From an uncultured Cytophagales bacterium (GTDB lineage: Bacteria; Bacteroidota; Bacteroidia; Cytophagales; UBA9547): a DNA stretch of 64,000 nucleotides. Below the pieces are notes generated by a model that made no database searches, was not told the origin of the DNA, and worked only from the letters and a program-made list of their open reading frames with translations. Shown here one piece after another: positions 42,501 through 51,358 of this stretch. The number at the start of each line of letters is the position of its first letter. Position 1 is the stretch's first letter. Location of the stretch: assembly GCA_945957555.1 (NCBI GenBank), contig CAMFLX010000013.1:1-64000 (forward strand), read 5' to 3'. The translations under genes and the position numbers were made by a program.

Positions 42501-45500
42501 TCATCGCTGATGTTTGCGTCTGAGACGATTTTGAGTGCTGAGTTTTGGGTGTTGAGTGTGATCAGACTGGCCGTCTGATCTGCTGCAAAGGTACCTGTGG
42601 GTTGGATGCGGTAGGCGGTGCCTGCATCGCCCACGATATAGCCGTATGCTTCTGCGCTTACAGTGATGCCCCTAAGGGTCTGCGTGGCGTCCATCACCTT
42701 GGTAAAGCTGCTAAAATTGCTGCTGTAGTAGACCTTGGTACCTGCAAGTACCCATGCCTCGCTTGCACTTGGGATGCTGATGGAAGTAATAGCGTCTGTA
42801 TTGACTGGGCTAAAGCTGGCAACCGTCCAAGTGTCTCCAGAGTTGGTACTGTACACGAGTTTGCCATCGCTGGTACCTGCAAGGGCCTTGCTGCCCTTGA
42901 CGGCCGCGGTGCTGAAGTCGCTGTTGTTCACGTTGCTGAGCCTTGGCGACCAGGTAGTACCGAAATCGGTGCTCTTGAGCAGCGTGCCTTTTTGGCCCAC
43001 GGCGATGCTGAGGCTGCCGTCATGTGCGAGGTCGGCGATCGGCTGGATCTTTACTGGGTTGGCCTTGGTCCAGGTGCCACCCAGTTTGTACTGGAGTGCG
43101 CCCGTGAGGCCACCAAGCAGCGGCAGGGCTGCGTTTTGGAGATTGCCGCTCAGGCTCACCATGTCCTTGTCGCTGGTAAAGGTACTTTCTTCTTGCCAGG
43201 TGCTGCCTGTATAGCTGTACACCTTGTTGCCCGTGGTGAGCAGGTAGCGGTTGCTGAGTACTTCTGGGGCTGCCCCAAGCGTATTGTTGCTCACACCCGT
43301 AATGCTCTCTTGGGCAAAGCTGCCCGTGGTGTAGGTACCGTAGGCTATGTTGTGCGCATAGAGCTTGCCTGTCTGGCTGGCGAGTCTGAGCTTTGGCCCG
43401 TCCTCACTGGTCACCTGGGCGATGTCTTCTTCCTGCACAGGTACGGAATGGTACTCCCATACGCTGCCATTGAGGGCATAGAGCTGTGACTTGCTGCCTG
43501 CGGTAAAGCTGAGGCTGTTCACACCTGTGGCCACACCTGCAAGACCGCTTGGGCTCATGAGGTTGTTGCTGGCGGTGCTGCTGCCGTTGCTTACGGATAC
43601 CAGAAGGCCTGTTTGGTCTATGTATTGGTAGCTATAGCTGCTCCCACTGGTGATCGCACCAAAAGTTAGATCCCTAAAGCCTGTAGGCAGCGTAAATAGT
43701 GCGGTGCCGAGGCTGAAGATGCTGCCCGTGAGCGTGATCTTCTGTACTTGGTTGCTGCTGTTCACCGTATACCAGTCGGTACCCACCTGATACAGGTTGT
43801 TGATGTTACTGATGGTGCCGCCTATGGTGGTTGCCGTACCCGTGGTGGCTCCTTGTACTGGGGCGTTCAGCTTGAGCGCTGTGAGGATGTTACCGTTGAG
43901 CAGGGCTATATTACCTCCAATAACGGCCATCTTGGTGAAATAGTACATATTGGCTCCAGATAGGTTATAGCTGGTGCCGTTTTTCATGATCGTGCTATTG
44001 TTGATGCCCACATAGGTATCAGTACCTAATTCTTCATAGTCCATCACTGTCCCTGTGTAGGCCGTGCCCACCGCCACAAAGCCCGTATTGCTAAGTTTGT
44101 AGAGATTGCTGGTGTTATTGAACCCATACAGATTACCATTGACGTTCTTGATGTTATAAACATTAGCAATATTGCTGATGGTAAAGTTTTTACCATCAGC
44201 ACTGTAGTAAAGCGTATTATTGACGGTACGCAACAGGTACCTACTGCCATCAGTATGGATCTTCTGCACATCTTCTGTGAGATTGGTCTTGTTGTTCAAG
44301 ACCAATTTGCCGTTTACCAACTTGAACAGCGAGCCCGCCACACCTGCAGTATAGGTACTCGTACCCACCGTGTACAGGGTATTCATGGCTGGCGCCTTAA
44401 AGCTCATGGTGCTGAAGTTTAAACTGCTCGCAGGTAGGTTAGTAAAGTTCAAACCGCTCAGGGAAGCACTTAACAGTACATCAGCGCTCGTTGTTACATA
44501 TAGTGTATTCCCTAGGATATCGATACGTTTCATCGTAGTAGCCCCGAGGGTACTCTTGAGATTACTGCTCAGTGTACTTAAGGTATTGGCACCACTATTG
44601 GTGATCCAAAACTCTCCCTTATCATTGAGCATAATGCCATTGTTGGCATCAGAGAAATAGACCTTCACAAAGTTATCGCTACTAGGTGCAGAGAGCAAAA
44701 ACCAATCTGCAGGGCCGTTGAGTGCCTTGAGCAAGGTACCATTGCTGCCTACTGCATAGTATACAGCTCCAGTAGCACCTGCTCTTTGAAGATCATTAAT
44801 CGTGCCCACACCCAAGTTTTCTACTTGTGCAAAGGTCTTCCCTTGGTCTATACTGCTGAAGAGTTTGGCCTCTGGCGTACCTGTATTGGTATTGGCAAAG
44901 AGCAATACTTTATTACCTTGGGCATCCAAGGTACTGAGCGTCAAGCCTGCTGGTAAGGTATAGGTACCTGTCGTCTCCCATAGATCTTGTTGCCTATGGT
45001 CTGGCATGTCTTGAGCGATCAACTGGTTGAGACTGTTGTATTTGTAGGTAGTAGGCAAGATATGCTGGGTAACTACATTAGGTACCGAAGCCGTCTGGCC
45101 TGCAAGCGTACTTGCCCAATAGTCTGTGACTTGTTTGGTTTGTGCATCGCTGAGTCTCGCTACGCCTGCGGGTGGCACGGTACGTGTAAGGTTGCCCGCC
45201 TGGTCGTAGTAATACAGGGTATAGTGATGTTCCTGATCGGTAAAGCCCACTTTAAGGGTTTCCTTAAGGGAGCCCATTACAGAGCCGATATAACCATTGG
45301 TAAAGTCTTGTTTGATTTTTTCAATGTAATCGTCGTATTTTTTGAGCCCCTCTGCTTCTGCTGCCAATCTGGCTGCCAGTTCACAGCTGTTGGTGTCACT
45401 CGGCTCTGGTACTTCGTAGTCGTAGACCTTACACTCTGGTGTTACGGGTATGCAATCGGTCTTGGCTTGTATCGCAATGGTCTCCGTCCATTGTGGACAT

Positions 45501-48500
45501 ACAGCCGTACGTGTCTTATGCGTATAGGTAATCGTGTAAGTGCCGACTTCTGATACGGTAATGATCTCTGCGCTTGGGTTGCTGATACTCACACCCGCTG
45601 GTGCTGACCACAAGAAGCTGTAATCGGGGTTGTACTTAGCTACAAGATCCGCAGTTTGTCCCACACACAAGTAATCTCTAGTACTGTAGGAACCCGAAGA
45701 TACTGTGTAGGGATCCACATACTTAGATTTCCGCTCCAATACACAGTTGTTAGCATCTCTGATCGTGTAGTAATAAGTATTACCGCCAACCACGTCGTTA
45801 CGTACATAGCTGTGGTTGCTGGTCGCATCGTCCCAAGAGATGATTTCCCCACCTTTGGCTTTGATGAGACTCACGGTAAGAGTTCCCGTACCATTTACAC
45901 AGGTAGGAGGTACAGCCTTTGCTGAAGCCTCAAGCGTGCTTTTCAGGCCTTGCACCGTAAAGGTTTGTGTAGCAGTACATAGGTTCGCATCGGTCACTTT
46001 TACGGTATAGCTACCCACTTGCGCTAAAGTATAGCCCGATTTGTCCGATTTTTCTTTCACATCCGTACTGGAGACCCCATCGCCATAAGTCCAATCGTAA
46101 GTATAGGCTTGTTTACCTCCTGACACACTGAAGTTGATGTCTACCCCTGAACTACCGCAAGGCAAAGTAAACACCTGGCTGCCTGGCACTGTAATTTTAG
46201 GGCCGTTCAGGTTGCAATCTGGCTTTACAACTTCTGTAGTATATTCTACATTAAAATCTTTAAGAAGCGCACAAGTTTCACCTTGGGAGCTTTTTACAAA
46301 GACCTCGTGTTTACCGCTGCAAACATTGATAATGCGTATTTTACTTTCTTCCTGAATAGCCCTCAAGCCATCCGACTTTTTGAGAAGCTCTATAATGTTC
46401 TCCTTATCCCACAAAATGGTATAGGTATCATAGCTCTGACTGGTATTGGTCAACTCCACCGTCGAGGTCGCATCGCATACATTACCAGCAGAGGCCTTGG
46501 TACTATTTACAGTGACATCAAAGGTACAGACCTTTTTTACTTGCTTGGTAAAGGTCACGGCACCAGTACAGCCCTTGACATCGCTTACGGTTACGGTATA
46601 GCTCATCCCTGCTTTCAAACCACCTTTGGTGTCTCCGTAAGGATCTATAAGTTGGTCATCAGCATTAGCACTATTCGCTTGCCAATAATATTCAAATTCG
46701 GGCGTACCTCCATTGGCTATGACCACCACCTCATCACTTTCCTCTACATACACTTGGTACGGATTGGGTTTGGTCACCGAACATGGGCTGTAGGTGAATT
46801 TGTAAGTTTTCTTGCAGCCCTTATTGTCTATCACTTCTATTTCATATTCCACATTGGCTACCAAATCGGTGCGCGAGATGCTTCTATCACTCGTTGTAAT
46901 AGCGGTACTTTGATCCTTCCACTTGTAAGAGAAAGGTGCCGTACCATATTGCACGGATATCTTAACACCTTTAGGCACCAAATCTTCATGGGATACCTCC
47001 AAGGCTGGCGGAGCCAGCAAGGTAATGGTATAGCTTTGAAAGCAGGTTTCGTTCAGCTTCACCAGAACTTCATAATCGCCCTTTTTGAGATTGTTTTTAA
47101 CCCATCCGTAGGCATCCACAGTGGTAAGCGCAGGTGTTATCCAACGCACATAGGCGCCTGGACTTAAGGATTTAACTTGAATATTGCCATCCGTCCCCTC
47201 ATTACAAGTAGGATTTTTGACCACATACTCAAAGCTTATACTGCAAGGCGGTGGTACTACTGGATAGCATTTATCTGGAATACTAAAAACATTTCGCGCC
47301 ACTTTTCCGGCGGCATTAGTGACTTCTACTACAAGACTCTTAGGCTTACCTAGTAAAATAAGCGTACTTACTTGAACACTTTGCGTAGTGGCGATGACCT
47401 GCTGTTGCCCTGCCAAATAGTTGTACCACTTATAGCTCGTTACGTTTGCCGCTTGTGTGCTAAGGCTGCCATCCCTATTTTTCATCACCGCATTGATCGT
47501 AAAATTACAGTTGGCACTTACCTCTACTACAGGTTCCATTACTGGGCCATCCTCTAGTGTAATAGGCGCTTCGCCCCCTTCATAATAAATACAACCACTG
47601 TTTTGATCTTTTACAACCAAGTGGTAGCTACCTGCAGCAATACCTGTAAGACTATTTCCAGTCCGTGTACCACCAAAAGTACTTCCCGACCATATCGCCT
47701 GTGCATTTTGAGGTGGGTTACTCAAAACCAATACGCCATCTGAACCACCAAAATAGCTTGGCTTAGCCCCAACGGTAACTATGGGACGATACGCTACCGT
47801 TTGTGTGCTGCAAGGTATAATTCTCCTATATACATTCAAATCATAAGTCTTGCAGTAAGCATCGGTAAGACTTACCGGAAAGGGCCCATTCCCTTGGTTC
47901 GCTGGCAAATAATAAGGCCCCAATACCAAATGTCCATTGGCACCAGCCACTAAATTTCTTTGGTCATAAGGTTCTATATTGGGCAAATTGAGGCTGTAAG
48001 GCCCAGCAAATGCTTCATCCAACACAATCGTGAATGCATTATTGTCTGCGATCAGCGGGTCTACATTGTTTTGTACCTTAACCACCGTAGTCGGTGCCAC
48101 AGGCACTTCTACAGTAATACTTGTATTTTTGAGCGTCTGTAGGTCTTTTACCCAGATCAAATGCTGCCCCACTGGCAAGCCAGTGATTTCGGTCCAAGTT
48201 TGATCATTTATCAAGTTTCTCGTGCTGTAGTTGCCACTACCGTTAGTCACCGTCAATACCACTTTTCCGCCTTGGTTACAACCTGCGGGAGTAGCCACAT
48301 AAGTTACTTGTAGTTCCGGACATGACGGATCTGTTGGCAACGTACACTTAGGAGGACATTTGCCAGTAAGTAAACAGCAATTAGGGTCTAATAGAGGATC
48401 ACATTCAATGACCCTACACTTCGCAGGAATCACAAACTCGCCTTCTGCTAGTTTGCCATTTGCATCCCTCAGCTCAATTTTCAGATAGCTGGGTTGGCCA

Positions 48501-51319
48501 AACAATATATATTTCGAGGGGTCAAAACTTTGTGTCCTTGCCACTACATCATCATTCACAGGATTGATCCATGCATAAGATAGTGGACCAGCCAATGGAT
48601 TAGTATTCACACTTCCGTCAGCATTCTTGCGACTGTATTGAATGGTGTATGCACAACTTGCACCTACCACCACTGTACCCAATTGGGTTTTCGGACCTTC
48701 TCCTAGTGTTTTCTGTAGGGTACTTCCTACAAAACAATCATCTCCTGATATGGCACTTTTCAAGATCAGGCTGTAAGTACCTGCCGCCAATCCTGTGATT
48801 GCAGAACCTAGCACATAATCATCTTGATTAGGTATAGACCATAAAGCCTGAACATTTGCTGGTAAATTGGTGATCGTAAGACTACCATCCTTAGCACCAT
48901 ATACGCTTGGTGCAACCTCCACGATATTGGGTGTAAAAGCAGTAATATTTGAACATACAATCCTATTTCTATACACATCAAATACATATTCTTTACAATA
49001 AGCATCTGTTAGTACAATATTGAAGGGTCCATTGCCTAAATTGCTGGGAATGGTATATGGACCAAGGTTAAGGGAAGTACCATTGGCAACAATATTACTT
49101 TGTTTATAAGGATACAGCTTACCTAAATTAAGCTTGTAAGGCCCCGAAACTGCATTGGTAATATTCAGGCTGAAGCTGTTATTGACCGCCAATACAGGAT
49201 CAGCTGCATTAACCAACTGTACCACAGATACCGGCGCTACAGGCACATCGGCAACCACATTGGTCTCTTTTCCAGTTTCTTTATCTCTTATAGTGATCAC
49301 AGTTTTGCCTACAGGCAAACCAGTAATATAAAGACCATGCTGATTGTTTACTTTATTAAAAGTATAATACTTCCCAGAGCCCCCAGTAACGGTGATTTTT
49401 GCCACGCCACCCATACTACACTTCGGTGCAAAAGCCACTACTGTACCAGTAAGTGTAGGGTCTGAAGTAACACAAGTAGGATCAAGCTGTGCTACACAAC
49501 AAGATGGATCGGCAGGGTCAGGACAAGAGTTAGTACAAAAAGGATTCGTCGGATTAGGACAGTTACAAGCTGGATTACTCGGGTCTGGACAGTTACTGGT
49601 AGGATCACAAACACCACCCTTTCCTTGGATCTTAAGTTCAGATACGACTCCTTGACAATCTACAACTTGTATGGTAGAATCAGCACAAGGTCTTTTTATG
49701 ATACTGCTCACAGCAGTACCTGACTGCAACACATAGGTATTTCCTACCTTGGTGGCGTTTATGGTAAAGGTATTGTTAGTATTTGACGTAATTTTCACTG
49801 AACAAGGATCTCCAACAACTACCCCTCCCCCTTCTATTTTTACTTCTACTTGGCCACTTGTACATCCCTTACTGTCTTTTACAGTGACATATAAAGTAGT
49901 GGCCCCAGTAAATTCACGAACATTGTTTTGGCTAGTGTAGTTATCAGACCATACATAGGTGTAATTAATATCGTTGCCTCCTGAAGCATTGATTGTTGCT
50001 GTCATGCCATTAACCACTGCAGATGCAGTCACTGCCAAACTTGGTTGAGTAATCGTAAAAGACTTAGTTACAGTACTGCAGCCTTGAAGTGCTATAGTTA
50101 CAGTGTAGGTTTGCGTATTGTTCCCCTGAGTGGTCAGATTGGTAATACTTGCGCCATTCAACACCACAGTGCCTATAGAATTGGTATTCCAAGTTATAGT
50201 ACCATTAGGTCCCTGACTAGGACAAGTACTCGCGCCTGATCCAGCCACACAGGAACAATTGGTAGTGGCAGGCGATAATATCTTGCCACCACTGTAGCTG
50301 ATGCCTCCCGTACTACACAAGTCCACATTGCCTTGTACCAAACCAGAACCATTCAGCGTGGTCACACCTGTTACCTTCACAGAGGCACAAGTCGCTCCTG
50401 CACCTTCTATCACCGAATTCAGCATTAAACTATTGGTCTTTAAAAGACTCCCAGCCCTTGCGGTGTAAGTATTTTTCTGCTGTGTTTCAAGATCTACAGT
50501 TATCATCCCGTAGTTATCCACAGGACCATCAATATGGAAATTGTTGTGCCCAATCACTTTACAGTAGTTGACTAAAGTGGAATTACCATTATTATGAAAC
50601 TCCCCAGATACTTCAATGGTGCCATAGTTGGTTGTAAGGTTATAGTTGTTAAACATACCATTATTCAACACATTGAGCGTACCACTATTGTAAAGCTGTG
50701 CTGTAGATGCATTGATACTCATATGTGAACTAGCGTTGATGGTGCCGTAGTTATATAGTTTCCCAAGAAAACCAATAGACTGTGTAATATTTAAGGTTCC
50801 ATAGTTTTTCAGCAATACCACTTGATGCATCTGTAGATTGGCGCCTGTAAGGGTAACATTTCCATTCACAATAATCTCTATGGGATTGCCACCTTCTGGA
50901 ATACTATTGAAGTTAAAATTGTTGATCGTCGCTGTATTACAAATGATCAATTTACCTCCGCCACCGCCTTCAAATTTCACATCACCATTAAAATTGGTAG
51001 CAGTCAGATACACTGTTCCTCCAGTGATGTAGATTTCCCCCGATGCACTGCTATAGGGTACAGCTCCTGAAGGAAGTGGTGTTCCACAAGGTGTCGTGGA
51101 AACCGCTGGCGTACTCACGCAAGTACCGGGACAAGTACCGTTGCCTGTAGTTATTTCAACGAGTTTTCCGTCTTTCCATACCTCGGCGCTTCCATCAGCA
51201 CCACCCTTACAGGTTACGTTATGAGGTTTGATCTCAAAGTTGCAATTTTGCACAGTTTGCGCCATTGCTCCCGTGGCTAGAATCAAGCCTAAGATACCGG
51301 TTATTATTCTCTTAAACAT
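39509..51319 (-). CDS. Giant RHS-repeat polymorphic toxin (3936 aa) with papain-like C-terminal domain
   Basis: Signal peptide at residues 1-21 (ATGAMAQ). A SprB-like repeat follows (NVTCKGGADGSAEVW), then an Asn/Gly-rich beta-helix-like part to about 330. Ig/PKD-like adhesive modules with Cys-Pro-Asp-rich spacers (560-620, 980-1005) include an internal duplication (about 626-1005 and 1010-1370). DUF6443/YD start near 2020-2055 (DQAGNLTRTVPPAGV). A 900-residue BNR/Ycf48-like beta-propeller (about 2110-3010) is inserted, after which YD repeats resume at FWYDELGRLVLSQNSKQ. The RHS core ends near 3670 (DHLGNVRAMVS ... FNGKENDDETGLQDYGMRWYD ... SHIDLDGLEE). The last 262 residues are the toxin: Cys3735 in NNLCGVATSC, His3887 in SMHYIQIMG, Asn3909/His3911 in YWNPHFG, a papain-like Cys-His-Asn order. 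No T9SS tail, so the export route is unclear. Fourth gene of the giant-protein operon. Confidence 0.85.
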   Translation of the reverse strand: MFKRIITGILGLILATGAMAQTVQNCNFEIKPHNVTCKGGADGSAEVWKDGKLVEITTGNGTCPGTCVSTPAVSTTPCGTPLPSGAVPYSSASGEIYITGGTVYLTATNFNGDVKFEGGGGGKLIICNTATINNFNFNSIPEGGNPIEIIVNGNVTLTGANLQMHQVVLLKNYGTLNITQSIGFLGKLYNYGTINASSHMSINASTAQLYNSGTLNVLNNGMFNNYNLTTNYGTIEVSGEFHNNGNSTLVNYCKVIGHNNFHIDGPVDNYGMITVDLETQQKNTYTARAGSLLKTNSLMLNSVIEGAGATCASVKVTGVTTLNGSGLVQGNVDLCSTGGISYSGGKILSPATTNCSCVAGSGASTCPSQGPNGTITWNTNSIGTVVLNGASITNLTTQGNNTQTYTVTIALQGCSTVTKSFTITQPSLAVTASAVVNGMTATINASGGNDINYTYVWSDNYTSQNNVREFTGATTLYVTVKDSKGCTSGQVEVKIEGGGVVVGDPCSVKITSNTNNTFTINATKVGNTYVLQSGTAVSSIIKRPCADSTIQVVDCQGVVSELKIQGKGGVCDPTSNCPDPSNPACNCPNPTNPFCTNSCPDPADPSCCVAQLDPTCVTSDPTLTGTVVAFAPKCSMGGVAKITVTGGSGKYYTFNKVNNQHGLYITGLPVGKTVITIRDKETGKETNVVADVPVAPVSVVQLVNAADPVLAVNNSFSLNITNAVSGPYKLNLGKLYPYKQSNIVANGTSLNLGPYTIPSNLGNGPFNIVLTDAYCKEYVFDVYRNRIVCSNITAFTPNIVEVAPSVYGAKDGSLTITNLPANVQALWSIPNQDDYVLGSAITGLAAGTYSLILKSAISGDDCFVGSTLQKTLGEGPKTQLGTVVVGASCAYTIQYSRKNADGSVNTNPLAGPLSYAWINPVNDDVVARTQSFDPSKYILFGQPSYLKIELRDANGKLAEGEFVIPAKCRVIECDPLLDPNCCLLTGKCPPKCTLPTDPSCPELQVTYVATPAGCNQGGKVVLTVTNGSGNYSTRNLINDQTWTEITGLPVGQHLIWVKDLQTLKNTSITVEVPVAPTTVVKVQNNVDPLIADNNAFTIVLDEAFAGPYSLNLPNIEPYDQRNLVAGANGHLVLGPYYLPANQGNGPFPVSLTDAYCKTYDLNVYRRIIPCSTQTVAYRPIVTVGAKPSYFGGSDGVLVLSNPPQNAQAIWSGSTFGGTRTGNSLTGIAAGSYHLVVKDQNSGCIYYEGGEAPITLEDGPVMEPVVEVSANCNFTINAVMKNRDGSLSTQAANVTSYKWYNYLAGQQQVIATTQSVQVSTLILLGKPKSLVVEVTNAAGKVARNVFSIPDKCYPVVPPPCSISFEYVVKNPTCNEGTDGNIQVKSLSPGAYVRWITPALTTVDAYGWVKNNLKKGDYEVLVKLNETCFQSYTITLLAPPALEVSHEDLVPKGVKISVQYGTAPFSYKWKDQSTAITTSDRSISRTDLVANVEYEIEVIDNKGCKKTYKFTYSPCSVTKPNPYQVYVEESDEVVVIANGGTPEFEYYWQANSANADDQLIDPYGDTKGGLKAGMSYTVTVSDVKGCTGAVTFTKQVKKVCTFDVTVNSTKASAGNVCDATSTVELTNTSQSYDTYTILWDKENIIELLKKSDGLRAIQEESKIRIINVCSGKHEVFVKSSQGETCALLKDFNVEYTTEVVKPDCNLNGPKITVPGSQVFTLPCGSSGVDINFSVSGGKQAYTYDWTYGDGVSSTDVKEKSDKSGYTLAQVGSYTVKVTDANLCTATQTFTVQGLKSTLEASAKAVPPTCVNGTGTLTVSLIKAKGGEIISWDDATSNHSYVRNDVVGGNTYYYTIRDANNCVLERKSKYVDPYTVSSGSYSTRDYLCVGQTADLVAKYNPDYSFLWSAPAGVSISNPSAEIITVSEVGTYTITYTHKTRTAVCPQWTETIAIQAKTDCIPVTPECKVYDYEVPEPSDTNSCELAARLAAEAEGLKKYDDYIEKIKQDFTNGYIGSVMGSLKETLKVGFTDQEHHYTLYYYDQAGNLTRTVPPAGVARLSDAQTKQVTDYWASTLAGQTASVPNVVTQHILPTTYKYNSLNQLIAQDMPDHRQQDLWETTGTYTLPAGLTLSTLDAQGNKVLLFANTNTGTPEAKLFSSIDQGKTFAQVENLGVGTINDLQRAGATGAVYYAVGSNGTLLKALNGPADWFLLSAPSSDNFVKVYFSDANNGIMLNDKGEFWITNSGANTLSTLSSNLKSTLGATTMKRIDILGNTLYVTTSADVLLSASLSGLNFTNLPASSLNFSTMSFKAPAMNTLYTVGTSTYTAGVAGSLFKLVNGKLVLNNKTNLTEDVQKIHTDGSRYLLRTVNNTLYYSADGKNFTISNIANVYNIKNVNGNLYGFNNTSNLYKLSNTGFVAVGTAYTGTVMDYEELGTDTYVGINNSTIMKNGTSYNLSGANMYYFTKMAVIGGNIALLNGNILTALKLNAPVQGATTGTATTIGGTISNINNLYQVGTDWYTVNSSNQVQKITLTGSIFSLGTALFTLPTGFRDLTFGAITSGSSYSYQYIDQTGLLVSVSNGSSTASNNLMSPSGLAGVATGVNSLSFTAGSKSQLYALNGSVWEYHSVPVQEEDIAQVTSEDGPKLRLASQTGKLYAHNIAYGTYTTGSFAQESITGVSNNTLGAAPEVLSNRYLLTTGNKVYSYTGSTWQEESTFTSDKDMVSLSGNLQNAALPLLGGLTGALQYKLGGTWTKANPVKIQPIADLAHDGSLSIAVGQKGTLLKSTDFGTTWSPRLSNVNNSDFSTAAVKGSKALAGTSDGKLVYSTNSGDTWTVASFSPVNTDAITSISIPSASEAWVLAGTKVYYSSNFSSFTKVMDATQTLRGITVSAEAYGYIVGDAGTAYRIQPTGTFAADQTASLITLNTQNSALKIVSDANISDDKGTGIPQVQSLRSVSFTDRLVGYMTTGSGLILKTTDGGYHWITENSTTEGNTQIALSDAENGVISTGNQVSTLRDRAQKLGSRFWYDELGRLVLSQNSKQYNIKNYLGEQQYADVETTLNTLTQNSTSSTQIPRAYSYTLYDDIGRIVEVGELVTKAPVTTYKVETQVKYKDITAGTGILNSGVKQQITRTYYDEQVYTVQVNGYPFAQENLRPRVASVTYSDRQSPAGGGAGGGSYDRATHYSYDIHGNVKTLVQEIKSNVQGLNSNVLTKRLDYDYDLISGKVSLVYYQKNQDDQLVHKYTYDGDNRITKIETSTDGISWTRDVKYEYYAHGPLAQTQLGAQNVETSVYAYTLQGWIKGVKGQNFSYALGYNNNDYRAVGSDITGGMKETPIANNAQGHTTGLYNGNIATWATNTPALSVKGVADMTNQYTYDQLNRIKASTVFGKVDAYRTGYSYDANGNIQTLQRYNGTGQLFDQFTYNYENKGAGYLQNTNKLRSVDDAITNTALHEEDLEDQNIDNYQYDDIGNLSYDRQEDVEKIEWTVYGKVKAVYRKAGSLKPNLVFEYDASGNRVSKVSIANSGTVSKTYYLRDAVGNVMSTYVTSGTSSLSLSEQYLYGRSRLGVFEKGNRSYELTDHLGNVRAMVSEFLEVKAAYEYYAFGMSLAKIDKGYRYGFNGKENDDETGLQDYGMRWYDNRRCQFISVDPLGRKYPWYTPFQFAGNKPISHIDLDGLEEASPDPSKAGALKAIEDFRNDPSIKQGVFKGITKEQFANDLKKMIEKPTSITQGDNNLCGVATSCKVAADQDPYNLVKLAIDLYSSGEEKSCPRSYVLDKIQANSKLYDATEFNGLTAAEFVLFTSIRNDGNATGYDPNSWMESAQGITWPGQVTSFLTDHMWINDESPLFSNFVNAQDINDAIEKGQSVMVLTSWNEFKYQGIFNPTSMHYIQIMGVSVNTETNIHTVTYWNPHFGNIDKVNLTKAQFDDSIMATYMFK

Positions 51320-51358
51320 AAATTTGTATATCTAAAAATTCTAAAATCAACGAAAAAC

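Noticed and set aside
42545..43489. A 314-codon open frame on the plus strand inside the RHS gene
   Set aside because: It lies fully antisense to the propeller region, whose sequence is GC-richer and strongly patterned, so antisense frames stay open. Its product (Cys/Gly/Ala/Val-rich) resembles no protein family.
46283..47167. A 294-codon plus-strand frame under the Ig/PKD-like region
   Set aside because: Antisense to a continuous secreted repeat protein; no start context or family resemblance.
39509..51319. A T9SS sorting tail on the RHS toxin
   Set aside because: The C-terminus is the catalytic-looking tip ending DDSIMATYMFK, with no PNP...G motif or KLxK-type end; export by T9SS is therefore not supported by sequence.
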